Source: Thiohalorhabdus sp. Cl-TMA
Lineage (GTDB): Bacteria > Pseudomonadota > Gammaproteobacteria > Thiohalorhabdales > Thiohalorhabdaceae
Reading direction: 5' to 3'
DNA length: 64,000 nucleotides
NCBI RefSeq assembly: GCF_041821045.1
Contig: NZ_JBGUAW010000002.1
Coordinates: 186,001-250,000 of the forward strand
The translations under genes were made by a program, and so were the position numbers. Every line of letters begins with the position of its first letter. The first letter of the stretch is position 1. Under the pieces are notes generated by a model, which saw only the letters and a list, made by a program, of their open reading frames with translations, did no database searches and had not been told where the DNA came from. This document shows positions 1-8,324 of this stretch, piece by piece.

Positions 1-815
1 TCCTGCGGCGCACGGGCCTGGATTACGGGCGCCGCTTCACCGCCCGCTTCGGCCTGGAACGGGAGCGCCTGCCCGACGACCTGACCCTGGCCCTGGGAAC
101 CGCCGGCGTCACCCCCTGGGCCATGACCGGGGCATATACCGCCTTCGCCAACCAGGGCGTGCGGACCGAGCCCTACCTGATCGAGCGCATCCTTACCTGC
201 GGGGGGCGGGTCCTACTCGACCGGCATCCGGAGCGCGTCGACACCGGCACCGTGCCGGGGAAGCACGCCCGGCGGGTGATGAGCCCCCAGGTGAGCTATC
301 AGATGACGGCCATGCTGCAGGAGGTGGTGGAAAACGGCACCGGCTGGCGCGTGGACCGCGGCATGGACCGGCCGGTGGGTGGCAAGACCGGCACCACCAA
401 CCGGCAGGAGGACGCCTGGTTCATGGGCTACACGCCCCGCCTGGTAACCGGCGTCTGGGTGGGCTTCGACCGGCCGCGCTCCCTGGGCCGGAAGGAGACC
501 GGATCGCGGGCCGCCAGCCCCGTCTGGACGCGATTCATGGCCCGGACCCTGCGGGGCCGGGCGTACACGCCCTTCGAGCGTCCCGATGGTCTCATCCGGG
601 TCCAGATCGACAAGGAGACCGGCCTGTTGGCGGAATCCCCCGGACCGGGGACCCGTTTCGAATGGTTCCGTGCCGGCATGGCGCCGGCGCGGACCGCCAC
701 CACCCCCACGCTCGCGCAGGGCGAGGAACCGGAAGGCGGGCTCTCGACACCACCTTCCGCGAACGGGAGCGAGGGGTCCGGGGAGGCGCGCTCCCTGCTG
801 AACGACCTGTTCTAG
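1..815 (+). CDS. mrcA: Penicillin-binding protein 1A, C-terminal part (5' end outside window)
   Basis: This is the transpeptidase end of a class A penicillin-binding protein, which polymerises and cross-links peptidoglycan at the outer face of the inner membrane. The frame is open from base 3, giving 270 residues before the TAG at 813. The block LALGTAGVTPWAMTGAYTAF and, near base 384, the KTGTTN motif (third transpeptidase motif) followed by DAWFMGYTP are typical of PBP1A/MrcA. The catalytic Ser of SxxK and the SxN motif lie upstream of the window. The tail after about base 650 is Pro/Gly/Glu-rich and looks disordered. Its stop codon overlaps the convergent PBP5-family gene by 4 bases. Confidence 0.93.
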   Translation, partial: LRRTGLDYGRRFTARFGLERERLPDDLTLALGTAGVTPWAMTGAYTAFANQGVRTEPYLIERILTCGGRVLLDRHPERVDTGTVPGKHARRVMSPQVSYQMTAMLQEVVENGTGWRVDRGMDRPVGGKTGTTNRQEDAWFMGYTPRLVTGVWVGFDRPRSLGRKETGSRAASPVWTRFMARTLRGRAYTPFERPDGLIRVQIDKETGLLAESPGPGTRFEWFRAGMAPARTATTPTLAQGEEPEGGLSTPPSANGSEGSGEARSLLNDLF

Positions 816-2035
816 CCCGGGGGGCCGTTGCCGGTGCTTTCCTCGTCGTGGGCGAGGAGCTTGCGCCGCTGGCGCTTCCAGAACCGCTTCCACTCCAGCC
901 GCACCGTATCCACCACGTGCCGCATCCAGCCGCCCCAGGCGACGCCGTGCTGCGCCACCAGGGGTCGGCGGGCCAGGGCATGGCCGTTCAGGTCCACATG
1001 CAGCCGGCCCAGGCGCTCCCCGTCCCGGATCGGCGCGCTCAGGGGGCGCTCGATCTCGGGCCGGAATCGGAGCGCGTCCCTCCGGTTCCGGGGGATGGTC
1101 AGAAACAGGTCGCGGCTGACGCCGGCGGCCACCTGGTCCGACTCGCCCTTCCAGACCCGCACCTCGCGGATCCGCTCGCCGGCCCCGTAGGGATGGATGG
1201 TTTCGTAGAAGCGGAAGCCGTAGTCGAGCGCCGCCATGGCGTCCTGGAACCGGGCCTCGCTGCTTCCCGCGCCCAGAAGCACGCTCAGAAAGCGCGTCCG
1301 GTCCCGCCGGGCGGAGGTGATCAGGTGGTAGCCGGCTTTCCGGCCGTATCCGGTCATCAGCCCGTCCGCGCCCTCGAAGAACGCCAGGAGCCGGTTGCGG
1401 TTGCGCTGGGTGATGCCGTTGTGCGTGATTTCCTGTTGGCGGAAGCGGCGGTAGTGGCTCGGGAATCGGCGGATAAGGGCGCGCGCCAGGGTGGCCATGT
1501 CCCGGGCGGTGGTGTACTGGTCGGCGTGGCGGATGCCGCTCGGATTGGCGAAGCGGGTGTGCTCCATGCCCAGGGCGTCGGCCTGGCGGTTCATCATGCG
1601 CACGAACCCGGAAACGCTCCCGGCCACATGCCGGGCAAGGGCCTGGGCGGCGTCGTTGCCGCCCGCCACGAGCAGCCCCTGGAGCAGCTTGTCCACGGAG
1701 ACCGTCTCGCCGACGCCCAGGAACATCTGGGCGCCCGACATCCGCCATGTGTCCTCGCGGATCCGTACCTGGTCCGTTACCGCGATCCCGCCGCCGTCCA
1801 GGGCCCGGAAGGAGAGATAGGCGGTCATGAGCTTGGCCAGGCTCGCGGGGGCGTACCGCTTGTCGGGGTGCTCACTGGCCAGGACGCGGCCGGACCGGGT
1901 CGCCATCAGCAGCGAGGCATCGGCGTTCAGGTCGGGTGGCGCGGGGGTCGCCGAGGCGGTGGCCGCGAATGCGAGCAGCGCCGGGGCGAGCATCCAGGGG
2001 AAGCATCTTGCCGGGCAGCGCCTCCGTAGGGGCAT
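812..2035 (-). CDS. PBP5-family D,D-carboxypeptidase homologue with altered active-site motifs
   Basis: A 407-residue exported protein of the DacA/PBP5 (S11) family, whose members trim D-Ala from peptidoglycan stem peptides in the periplasm. The ATG at 2035 is chosen because it begins a clear signal peptide (residues 1 to about 29, ending ATASA). The nucleophile motif is intact: ASLAK with Ser65 and Lys68. The other two motifs are not: the family's SGN reads GGN (residues 125-127) and the family's KTG reads MTG (residues 227-229, in DGLMTGYG). Surrounding blocks such as ITHNGITQRNRN and MMNRQADALGM align well with PBP5. The C-terminus is basic (WKRFWKRQRRK) and may bind the membrane. Carboxypeptidase activity is therefore doubtful; a structural or penicillin-binding role is possible. 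Confidence 0.88.
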   Translation of the reverse strand: MPLRRRCPARCFPWMLAPALLAFAATASATPAPPDLNADASLLMATRSGRVLASEHPDKRYAPASLAKLMTAYLSFRALDGGGIAVTDQVRIREDTWRMSGAQMFLGVGETVSVDKLLQGLLVAGGNDAAQALARHVAGSVSGFVRMMNRQADALGMEHTRFANPSGIRHADQYTTARDMATLARALIRRFPSHYRRFRQQEITHNGITQRNRNRLLAFFEGADGLMTGYGRKAGYHLITSARRDRTRFLSVLLGAGSSEARFQDAMAALDYGFRFYETIHPYGAGERIREVRVWKGESDQVAAGVSRDLFLTIPRNRRDALRFRPEIERPLSAPIRDGERLGRLHVDLNGHALARRPLVAQHGVAWGGWMRHVVDTVRLEWKRFWKRQRRKLLAHDEESTGNGPPG

Positions 2036-2597
2036 CGTCCGTCCTCGCGGTCGGGTCAGCGGGTAATGGTTCGGACGCCACGATTGTAGGAGCCAGGCGG
2101 CTTCGGCGATACCGCCCGAGCGGCCGCCTCGATGTTCTTGCCCTCCGCCGGCTGGAGGCGAATACGGTCCACAGGGGACGGGTTGGTGTCCGTCAGCACG
2201 GGTTCGGGTGGGGCGGACTCCTCGCCGGGCTGAAGGTGCGTCTGGGTGCCGAGCGCTCTCACCACGAGCAACAGGACCGCATTGGCCATACACGCGGCGA
2301 CACGGCCTTTCTCCTTTCCTCATTCGATTCCCGGCCTACAGAACGGATGGCCGCGTGCCGGGCCGGCGGGTTGGGTCTTCAGGGGAAACGGGTATACTTC
2401 GGGAACGGTCGGCGGGCCGCCTTCCCGGCGCGGCGGAGAAACGGCGGCAGTGAACCGGGGCCGTTCGGGCGGAAAGGGTTTGACGAGGGGCCCGCCTTCT
2501 GAGAAATTAATGGGAATGATTTTCATTTAATTTATGGCCCATGGCCGGCCCGGACCCTTCGGGCCTCGGCCGGGGCCGAGCTCGCCGCCTGAGGACC
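2036..2597. other. Divergent intergenic region
   Basis: 562 bases between the PBP5-family gene (minus) and the di-haem peroxidase (plus). I see no convincing gene here. The left two thirds are GC-rich. The stretch around 2500-2535 is distinctly AT-rich and carries a Fur-box-like palindrome, described separately. Confidence 0.6.
2512..2530 (+). promoter_or_regulatory. Candidate Fur box upstream of the di-haem peroxidase
   Basis: The AT-rich sequence GGGAATGATTTTCATTTAA matches the 19-base Fur consensus at 12 positions by eye, including the core AATGAT and TCATT half-sites. It lies about 70-85 bases before the peroxidase ATG, a plausible promoter position in an otherwise GC-rich gap. Fur binding is inferred, not shown. 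Confidence 0.5.
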
Positions 2598-3734
2598 ATG
2601 CGCGGAATTCTCATCGGTCTCGGATTCGTGGCCGGCCTGCTGGTGGCCGCCGCCGGGCAATACCTCCCGCCCGGCGGGAAGGCGGCCGGTGGTCCCGTCC
2701 CCGAAGGGCTGCGGGCCCGCTACGAGGGGCCCCAATCCCGGTGGCCCGCCCCGCGCGTCGATGGGGAGGCCCGGCTCCTGGCGGCCCTCCCCGAGCCGGA
2801 ATACCCGGCATCCAATCCGTATAGCGCCCGCAAGGAGCGCCTCGGCAAGCAGCTGTTCTTCGATCCCCGCCTGTCCGCCTCCGGTCAGATCGCCTGCGCC
2901 TCCTGCCATGACCCCGAGCTCGGCTGGGCGGACGGGCGCCGCTATTCCTACGGCCACGACCGTCAGCGCGGCGAGGTGAGCGCCCCCAGCATCCTCAACG
3001 CGGGCTATCCGGAGCGCCTGTTCTGGGACGGGCGCGCCGCCTCCCTGGAGGAGCAGGCGGTGGCCAGCCTCACCAATCCGGTGGAGATGGCGGCGGACCC
3101 GGATAAGGTGGTGGCCCGCCTGTCCGGTATCGAGGGGTACCGGGCGCAGTTCCGCGCCGTCTTCGGTTCGGGACCCATCGGGATCGGCAAGACGGCCCGG
3201 GCCATCGCCACCTTCGTGCGCTCCCGGACCATGCGGCACACGCCCTTCGACCGCTTCATGCGCGGCGACCGGAAGGCCCTGGACGACCGCGAGCTATGGG
3301 GCCTGCACCTGTTCCGGACCAAGGCGCGGTGCATGAACTGCCACCACGGCGCCAATCTCACCGACGGCCGCTTCCATCACCTGGGGACCTCCTTCTACGG
3401 CGTGGGCAATTACCAGGGCCGGTACGCGGTGACCGGCCGGGAGTCCGACTACGGCGCCTTCCGGACGGCCCCCCTGCGCGGGGTGGCCCATACCGCGCCG
3501 TATATGCACAACGGACTGGTGCCGGAATTGCGGTCGGTGCTGAAGCTCTACAACGCGGGCTGGTGGCAGAACGCCCCGCCGGATCAGGCGGGCGAGCGGG
3601 CGCCTACGGCCCGGCTCTCGCCCCGGATCGAGCCGCTTGGCCTGACCGGGGCGGAGCTCGATGCCCTGGAGCGCTTCCTGCGGGCCCTCTCCGGCGGTCC
3701 ACAGCGCATGGCGCCGCCGGAGCTGCCGGACTGA
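2598..3734 (+). CDS. Di-haem cytochrome c peroxidase / MauG family protein
   Basis: A 378-residue exported di-haem protein of the bacterial cytochrome c peroxidase/MauG family, which acts in the periplasm on hydrogen peroxide or uses peroxide to oxidise a partner. The ATG at 2598 is preferred to the upstream one at 2541 because it begins a hydrophobic leader and follows a GAGGA-like site. The two haem attachment motifs are CASCH (residues 100-104) and CMNCH (245-249). The blocks LFFDPRLS, LFWDGRA and TAPYMHNG (Met303 a possible distal ligand) are typical. The gene is alone behind a candidate Fur box and converges on a LuxR gene 21 bases away. MauG-like modification activity cannot be excluded. 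Confidence 0.9.
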   Translation: MRGILIGLGFVAGLLVAAAGQYLPPGGKAAGGPVPEGLRARYEGPQSRWPAPRVDGEARLLAALPEPEYPASNPYSARKERLGKQLFFDPRLSASGQIACASCHDPELGWADGRRYSYGHDRQRGEVSAPSILNAGYPERLFWDGRAASLEEQAVASLTNPVEMAADPDKVVARLSGIEGYRAQFRAVFGSGPIGIGKTARAIATFVRSRTMRHTPFDRFMRGDRKALDDRELWGLHLFRTKARCMNCHHGANLTDGRFHHLGTSFYGVGNYQGRYAVTGRESDYGAFRTAPLRGVAHTAPYMHNGLVPELRSVLKLYNAGWWQNAPPDQAGERAPTARLSPRIEPLGLTGAELDALERFLRALSGGPQRMAPPELPD

Positions 3735-3755
3735 ATGCCGAAGCGGGCGTACCGC

Positions 3756-4925
3756 TCAGGAAGCTTCCAGGGGGTGACCGGCGAGGCTCCAGGGCTTGCC
3801 CGTGAGGAGACGGACCAGCTCCGTCTGGCGGGAGGTCCCGGTCTTGCCCAGGATGCGCTTGAGGTGGGTGCGCAGGGTCTCGCGGGAGATATTCCATCCC
3901 TCGCTCAGGCTGTTCAGGTCGTGGCCTCGCGACAGGGCGCCCGCCAGGCGGGCTTCGGTGGGTGTCAGGCCGTAGAGGCCGATGAGGATCTCGTGGTTGA
4001 GGAGGCCGGCGTCGGCGAGGTTGCTGACGAAGATCGCCGCGTTGGCCGTGGGCCACGGGCCCCGGAAATACGGCAGGGTGGGCGGAATGGGGCAGGCCAC
4101 CAGCAGGAGCTGCGGTTCCCCGGGGCCCGGAGTGAGCAGCAGGGTTTCCGGTATGGGGGCATCCCCGGACGCCGCCCGGCTGCGGACCAGGCCGAGCAGG
4201 CCCCGCAGCCGCTCCGCATCCGCCCCGCTGGTGGCCATCAGGCGGCCCTGCATATCGGCGAGGCCGCAGCGGTTGCGGAGCAGGGCGTCGGCTTTGCTGT
4301 TGGTGTGGAAGATCTGCTCCTGCTCGTCGAGCAGGATGACCCCCACCGCCAGCGATTCCAGGCCCTGCTCCGCGGCCGCGGTCTGCTGCCGGGCCAGATC
4401 CAGCAGGTGGCCCAGCCGGGCGGCGCGCTGGATGTGGGGCACGAAGCGGCGGATGAAATCGGCGTCACCCCGGGAGAAGGGGCCGGTGCGCCGATCCCGC
4501 TGGAGGCCGAACTTGATGGTGAATTCCTCGTTGCGCATGGCCAGGCCGCCGCAGACGTGGTAGCTGTCCTGCGGCTGCATGTAGTCGGCGAAGAACTCGG
4601 TCCGCTGCAGCTGCTTCAGGCTGAGGTATTGCTCGCCCGGGGCGATGAAGCCGGCGGGCTGGCCGCGCAGGGCCTCTATGAAGATGTCCCGGTTCACGTA
4701 GTACTGGCGGTGGGCCTCCTGGAGCTCCGGGTCCAGGTTGTAGTGCACGTTGGCGCGCACTGCCGGCAGGCGCTCGTCGATCACCCGGAACATGCCCGAT
4801 TTGGCGTTCAGCGCCTCCGCCAGGCCGCGCAGGAAAATCCGCCACTGGCCGGGGTCCAGGGCCGATTCGTAGACGGCCTCGAGCAGGGTCGAGAACGTAT
4901 CGATGCCGGGGACATTACCGCCCAT
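3756..4925 (-). CDS. LuxR-type transcriptional regulator (paralogue A)
   Basis: A 389-residue regulator. The last ~70 residues are a LuxR/GerE helix-turn-helix (YGLTPTEARLAGALSRG, then ISRETLRTHLKRILGKTG). The N-terminal half is a sensory-type region starting GIDTFSTLLEAVYESALDP, with no autoinducer-binding signature that I recognise. The start is the ATG at 4925, just after the hydrolase gene; the frame is open further upstream but only as the shadow of that gene. It closely resembles the regulator encoded at 5796-6995 in domain order and in several blocks, so the two look like duplicates. The three genes run in the same direction with gaps or overlaps under 30 bases and are probably one transcript. 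The ligand is unknown. Confidence 0.85.
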   Translation of the reverse strand: MGGNVPGIDTFSTLLEAVYESALDPGQWRIFLRGLAEALNAKSGMFRVIDERLPAVRANVHYNLDPELQEAHRQYYVNRDIFIEALRGQPAGFIAPGEQYLSLKQLQRTEFFADYMQPQDSYHVCGGLAMRNEEFTIKFGLQRDRRTGPFSRGDADFIRRFVPHIQRAARLGHLLDLARQQTAAAEQGLESLAVGVILLDEQEQIFHTNSKADALLRNRCGLADMQGRLMATSGADAERLRGLLGLVRSRAASGDAPIPETLLLTPGPGEPQLLLVACPIPPTLPYFRGPWPTANAAIFVSNLADAGLLNHEILIGLYGLTPTEARLAGALSRGHDLNSLSEGWNISRETLRTHLKRILGKTGTSRQTELVRLLTGKPWSLAGHPLEAS

Positions 4926-4954
4926 GGGTGCCCTCCCGGGCCGCCTTCGCGGCG

Positions 4955-5818
4955 CTATGCGGGTGCCAGGTCGGCAAGGATCTCCATCCGGCGTCCGAAG
5001 GACGCGAAGTGGGCCGCGCCGGGCCATTCCGTCAGCTCTGCCTCCGGCAGATGGCGGGCCAGCCAGCGCCCCATGCCCACCGGGGCGTTGACGTCGCCGT
5101 CGCCGTGCCAGAGGCGGACCGGGCAGCGAATCTCCGCCACGTCGAAGTCCCAGGGCGCGATGAGCGCCGCGGCGTCCTCTAGCATGCCGTCGAGCCCCTG
5201 CCGCATGGCCTCCTCCAGGCTGCGACGGTAGGCGGCGGCCACCGCCGCGTCCTCGAAGATCGCCCGGTCCGCCTCCGGCGCCCCGCCGACGAGCAGATCG
5301 TAGGCGCCGCCCATGGCCGACACCGCCTCCCCCAGGGCGTGCGCGAAGGCCGGGAAGTCCGCCTCTGCCAGCTCCCAGAGCTGGCGATTGGCGTCCGCCA
5401 TCCCCTCCAGGCCGGCCCGCTGGAAGGGCGCCCAGCTGCTCACCAGGGTCAGGCTCAGGACCCGGCGGGGAAACCGCTGCGCCAGGGCGAGGGCGTGGGG
5501 GCCGCCGCCGGAGAACCCCAGGACGTCGAAGGTCTCCAGGTCCAGCCGGTCGGCCAGGGCCTCCACGTCCGCGGCCTCCTCGCCGAGGGTTCGCCCGGCT
5601 CGGGGGTCGGTGCCGCCGTAGCCCGGCCGGTCGGGGACGATGAAGCGTAGCCCGGCATCCGCGGGCACCCCGTCGCCGGGGAACGGCTCCAGGCGCGAGC
5701 CGGGCATGCCGTGGCAATAGACCACCGGCCGGCCCCGGGGGTCGCCGTACTCCCTCCAGGCGACCCGGCGTCCGCCGGGCAGGTGGAGGGTCCGGTCACA
5801 TAGCGTATCCGCCCGCAT
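4955..5818 (-). CDS. Alpha/beta hydrolase
   Basis: A 287-residue alpha/beta-hydrolase without a signal peptide, so presumably cytoplasmic. Visible elements are the oxyanion-hole HGMPGS (residues 36-41), DRPGYGGT (63-70), the nucleophile elbow GFSGGG with Ser103, a probable acid near residue 240 (HGDGD) and the catalytic His at about residue 270 (GAAHF). The substrate cannot be told from sequence. It sits between two paralogous LuxR regulators, overlapping the upstream one by 23 bases, which suggests that it makes, degrades or modifies a molecule those regulators respond to. That link is inference from position only. Confidence 0.88.
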   Translation of the reverse strand: MRADTLCDRTLHLPGGRRVAWREYGDPRGRPVVYCHGMPGSRLEPFPGDGVPADAGLRFIVPDRPGYGGTDPRAGRTLGEEAADVEALADRLDLETFDVLGFSGGGPHALALAQRFPRRVLSLTLVSSWAPFQRAGLEGMADANRQLWELAEADFPAFAHALGEAVSAMGGAYDLLVGGAPEADRAIFEDAAVAAAYRRSLEEAMRQGLDGMLEDAAALIAPWDFDVAEIRCPVRLWHGDGDVNAPVGMGRWLARHLPEAELTEWPGAAHFASFGRRMEILADLAPA

Positions 5819-6995
5819 GGCGGTCCTCCTTCGCCGTTCGCTCCGCCGTCAGCCTCCAGGATGCCCCGGAAAGCAGGCGCACCAGCTCGGTCTGGCGGCG
5901 CACTCCGGTCTTGCTGAATACGGCTTTCAGCTGGGTACGCAGGGTATGGGGGGAAATGGACCACTCCCGGCTCAGCTCCTGCAGGTCCCGACCCCGGGCC
6001 AGGGACATGGCCAGCCGGGTCTCCGCGGGGGTCAGCCCGTACAGGGTGGCCAGGGACTCGGCACGCAGGACGCCGGTATCGTCCAGGTCGCCCACATAGA
6101 GCGCGACGCGGGCGGTGGGCCAGGCTTGCCGGTAGTACTCACGATGCTCGGGAACCGGGTAGGCCACGGCCAGCAGGCGTTCCGATCCCCCGGTATCGCC
6201 CTGGAGGAGCATGGTTTCCGCCGCAGGCGGGCCGTTCCCGGAGGCTGCCGCCCGGGCGCGGGCCAGGAGCGCGGAGAGGGCGTCGCATTGTTCGGCGTCC
6301 CGGGCTCCCAGGTGCCCGCCGGATCGCATGCGCAGTCCGCGGCCGTGGCGCAGCAGGCGGTCGCCGCTCGGGTTGGCGTGCACCACCCGGGTCTCATCGT
6401 CCAGCAGGAAGGTGGCGATGGACAGCTTGTCCAGCGCCCGCTCCGCGGATTCGGCGCGCAGCGTCTGCAGGTCGAGCATGCGCTGCAGGCCGATGGAGCG
6501 CTGGATGTGCGGGACCAGGAGCTGTACCGCCTCCAGGTGCTCGCGCTCGAAGGGCGTGCTGCCATGGTGCCGGTGGACGCCGAAGATGGTGCTGCGCGTT
6601 TCTTCCCGCTGCACGAAGCCGCCGACGATGAACTGGTTGTCCAGCGGGCGCATGTAGTGGTTGTAGAAGGAGGTGCTCTGCAGGCTCCGCCGGTCCAGGA
6701 CCTGTTCGTCGGTGACCATCCGCCCGGGTGGCAGGCGGCGGAGCGCCGCCAGATAGGGGTCGAGCTGGACGAGATGGGCGCAGTACTCGTCCTGCAGGTT
6801 CGGATCGAGGTTGTGGTGGTAGCTCATCAGGACCCTGGGCGGTCCTTCGAGGTCAATGGTCCGGATCAGGGCGGACTTGGCGTCCAGGGCCGCGGCGATC
6901 GCGGCCAGAAAGCGCGTCCAGCTCTCGGGGTCGGTGGCCGCCCCATAGATCAGGTCGATGAGCCCGGCGAGCCGCTGGTTGTCCAGGGTGGTCAT
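5796..6995 (-). CDS. LuxR-type transcriptional regulator (paralogue B)
   Basis: A 399-residue protein with a C-terminal LuxR helix-turn-helix (YGLTPAETRLAMSLARG and SPHTLRTQLKAVFSKTG). Its N-terminal sensory-type region matches that of the regulator at 3756-4925 in blocks such as ATDPESWTRFL, NLDPNLQDEY and the YMRPLDN segment. The start is placed at the ATG at 6995, which follows a GAGGGGACC ribosome-binding site; an ATG nine codons upstream (7022) is an alternative. It is the first gene of the regulator-hydrolase-regulator cassette and overlaps the hydrolase start. No ligand or target can be named. Confidence 0.84.
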   Translation of the reverse strand: MTTLDNQRLAGLIDLIYGAATDPESWTRFLAAIAAALDAKSALIRTIDLEGPPRVLMSYHHNLDPNLQDEYCAHLVQLDPYLAALRRLPPGRMVTDEQVLDRRSLQSTSFYNHYMRPLDNQFIVGGFVQREETRSTIFGVHRHHGSTPFEREHLEAVQLLVPHIQRSIGLQRMLDLQTLRAESAERALDKLSIATFLLDDETRVVHANPSGDRLLRHGRGLRMRSGGHLGARDAEQCDALSALLARARAAASGNGPPAAETMLLQGDTGGSERLLAVAYPVPEHREYYRQAWPTARVALYVGDLDDTGVLRAESLATLYGLTPAETRLAMSLARGRDLQELSREWSISPHTLRTQLKAVFSKTGVRRQTELVRLLSGASWRLTAERTAKEDRHAGGYAM

Positions 6996-7185
6996 GTCGG
7001 CTGGTCCCCTCTGCCCGGCCATGTCCCGGTGCCCCCGGATCCCTGGCCGGGATCCGGGCCGGGCAGGCGCCCCCCCTGCACATGCCGCCGGATGGCTGTC
7101 GCCCGCTTTCGCCTACAATCTATGCATATTTTCCCGCCATGGAAAGCCCCCGGGAGTCCGCTGTCCGAAGGTATCCGGATGGCGG

Positions 7186-7983
7186 CTACTTGAGACGGAT
7201 GCCCGCCCGGACGATCTCCTCGCGCTGGTCATACGCCTTCCAGCTCTCCATATAGCCGTTGTAGTACTGCACGTAGAACTGGGGGGCGAAGTCCACACCG
7301 AGCAGGGAGGGGAACATGTAGCCCACCTGGACGCCGCCCACGTGGTAATGGTCCTTGCGTCCCGGCCCGAAATCCTCCCGGCGCAGGAAGCCGCGCCACC
7401 GGAGCTGATCCCCCGGAAACAGGCCCACGTGGAAGGACATGGTGGTCTCGTAGACGCTGCGGTAGGAGCGGATATCGAGGTTGTTCTCCCCCAGTCCATA
7501 GTAGGTGAAGAACTTGTTCGACCAGTGGAAATTCACCCCGCCGGGATCCAGCTCCGTGACCAGCTCGAGGTAGCCCTCGTCGTAGGAGCGGCTGTCGGCG
7601 CCGTCCTCGCCGTTGGAGCTGTGCGAGAACAGCCCCAAGCGGACGAAATCGAGCCACCAGGTGGGCAGGTCGTGGCGGTAGAACAGCTCCGGCTCGAACT
7701 TGATGTCGTAGAAGGGGACCGACTCCTCGCGGAGCAGCCAGAAGGCGGTCTCGGTATAGGCGAAGAACAGCTCCGTGTACGGGTAGATCTCGAATTTGAA
7801 GGAGATCTGGGCCTTGGGGGTGGGCTCGCCGTAGACGGCGTAGATGGGCTTGTGCCGGCTCAGCGGGACGAGCACGTCCTCCCGCTGCTGGGCCGTGTCC
7901 TGGGCGAATGCGGCGCCGGGCATCAGCACCGTCAGGGCCGCCAGTCCGCCCAGGATCCTCCGTATCCGGTTCTTCGTGCGCAT
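7186..7983 (-). CDS. pldA: Outer-membrane phospholipase A homologue
   Basis: A 265-residue beta-barrel enzyme of the OMPLA family, which cleaves phospholipids misplaced in the outer leaflet of the outer membrane. A signal peptide ends near AAFA (residue 27). The catalytic region HSSNG places His121 and Ser123 with the spacing of the E. coli His142/Ser144 pair. The third residue, Asn156 in E. coli, aligns exactly (12 residues after Ser) with Asp135 in SRSYD. The C-terminal block YVQYYNGYMESW matches the YTQVYSGYGES region of E. coli PldA. The ATG at 7983 follows GGGGAG. It is transcribed away from the unknown exported protein at 8325. Confidence 0.85.
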   Translation of the reverse strand: MRTKNRIRRILGGLAALTVLMPGAAFAQDTAQQREDVLVPLSRHKPIYAVYGEPTPKAQISFKFEIYPYTELFFAYTETAFWLLREESVPFYDIKFEPELFYRHDLPTWWLDFVRLGLFSHSSNGEDGADSRSYDEGYLELVTELDPGGVNFHWSNKFFTYYGLGENNLDIRSYRSVYETTMSFHVGLFPGDQLRWRGFLRREDFGPGRKDHYHVGGVQVGYMFPSLLGVDFAPQFYVQYYNGYMESWKAYDQREEIVRAGIRLK

Positions 7984-8324
7984 GGCTCCCCGCCGGGCCA
8001 GGATGAAAGGGATGGGCCGGGTCCTACCCGTCTGTCCGGGTTTTGCGGACAATCGGCGGGGGTAGCTTATCATCCCCCCGCCGCTTTCCAGGAAAGCCCG
8101 GACAGCCGTCCTTGCCCGTCCGGAAGCCGGCACTATCCCCGATTCGCATGAATCGCCTGTTAAACCGCCCCCGAAACCGGCGCGATCACGGATTTTGGCT
8201 GATCACCCATTTGGGGGATGAGCCGTGCGGTTCCCGCGCGTATCCTTCTTTTCCAGGACGTAAGGGGAAGCGGGTCGGAAGGTGTCCGGGAGCTCCGGGC
8301 AATGGGTACGGAGAGGAGCGGGAA
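7984..8324. other. Divergent promoter region
   Basis: 341 bases between pldA (minus) and the exported protein at 8325 (plus). No gene is recognisable. It must hold both promoters, but I could not pick a confident -35/-10 pair. Confidence 0.5.

Noticed and set aside
2056-2289. 77-residue minus-strand frame with a hydrophobic start upstream of the PBP5-family gene
   Set aside because: No clear ribosome-binding site at proper distance, no recognisable domain, Pro-rich composition; kept as non-coding.
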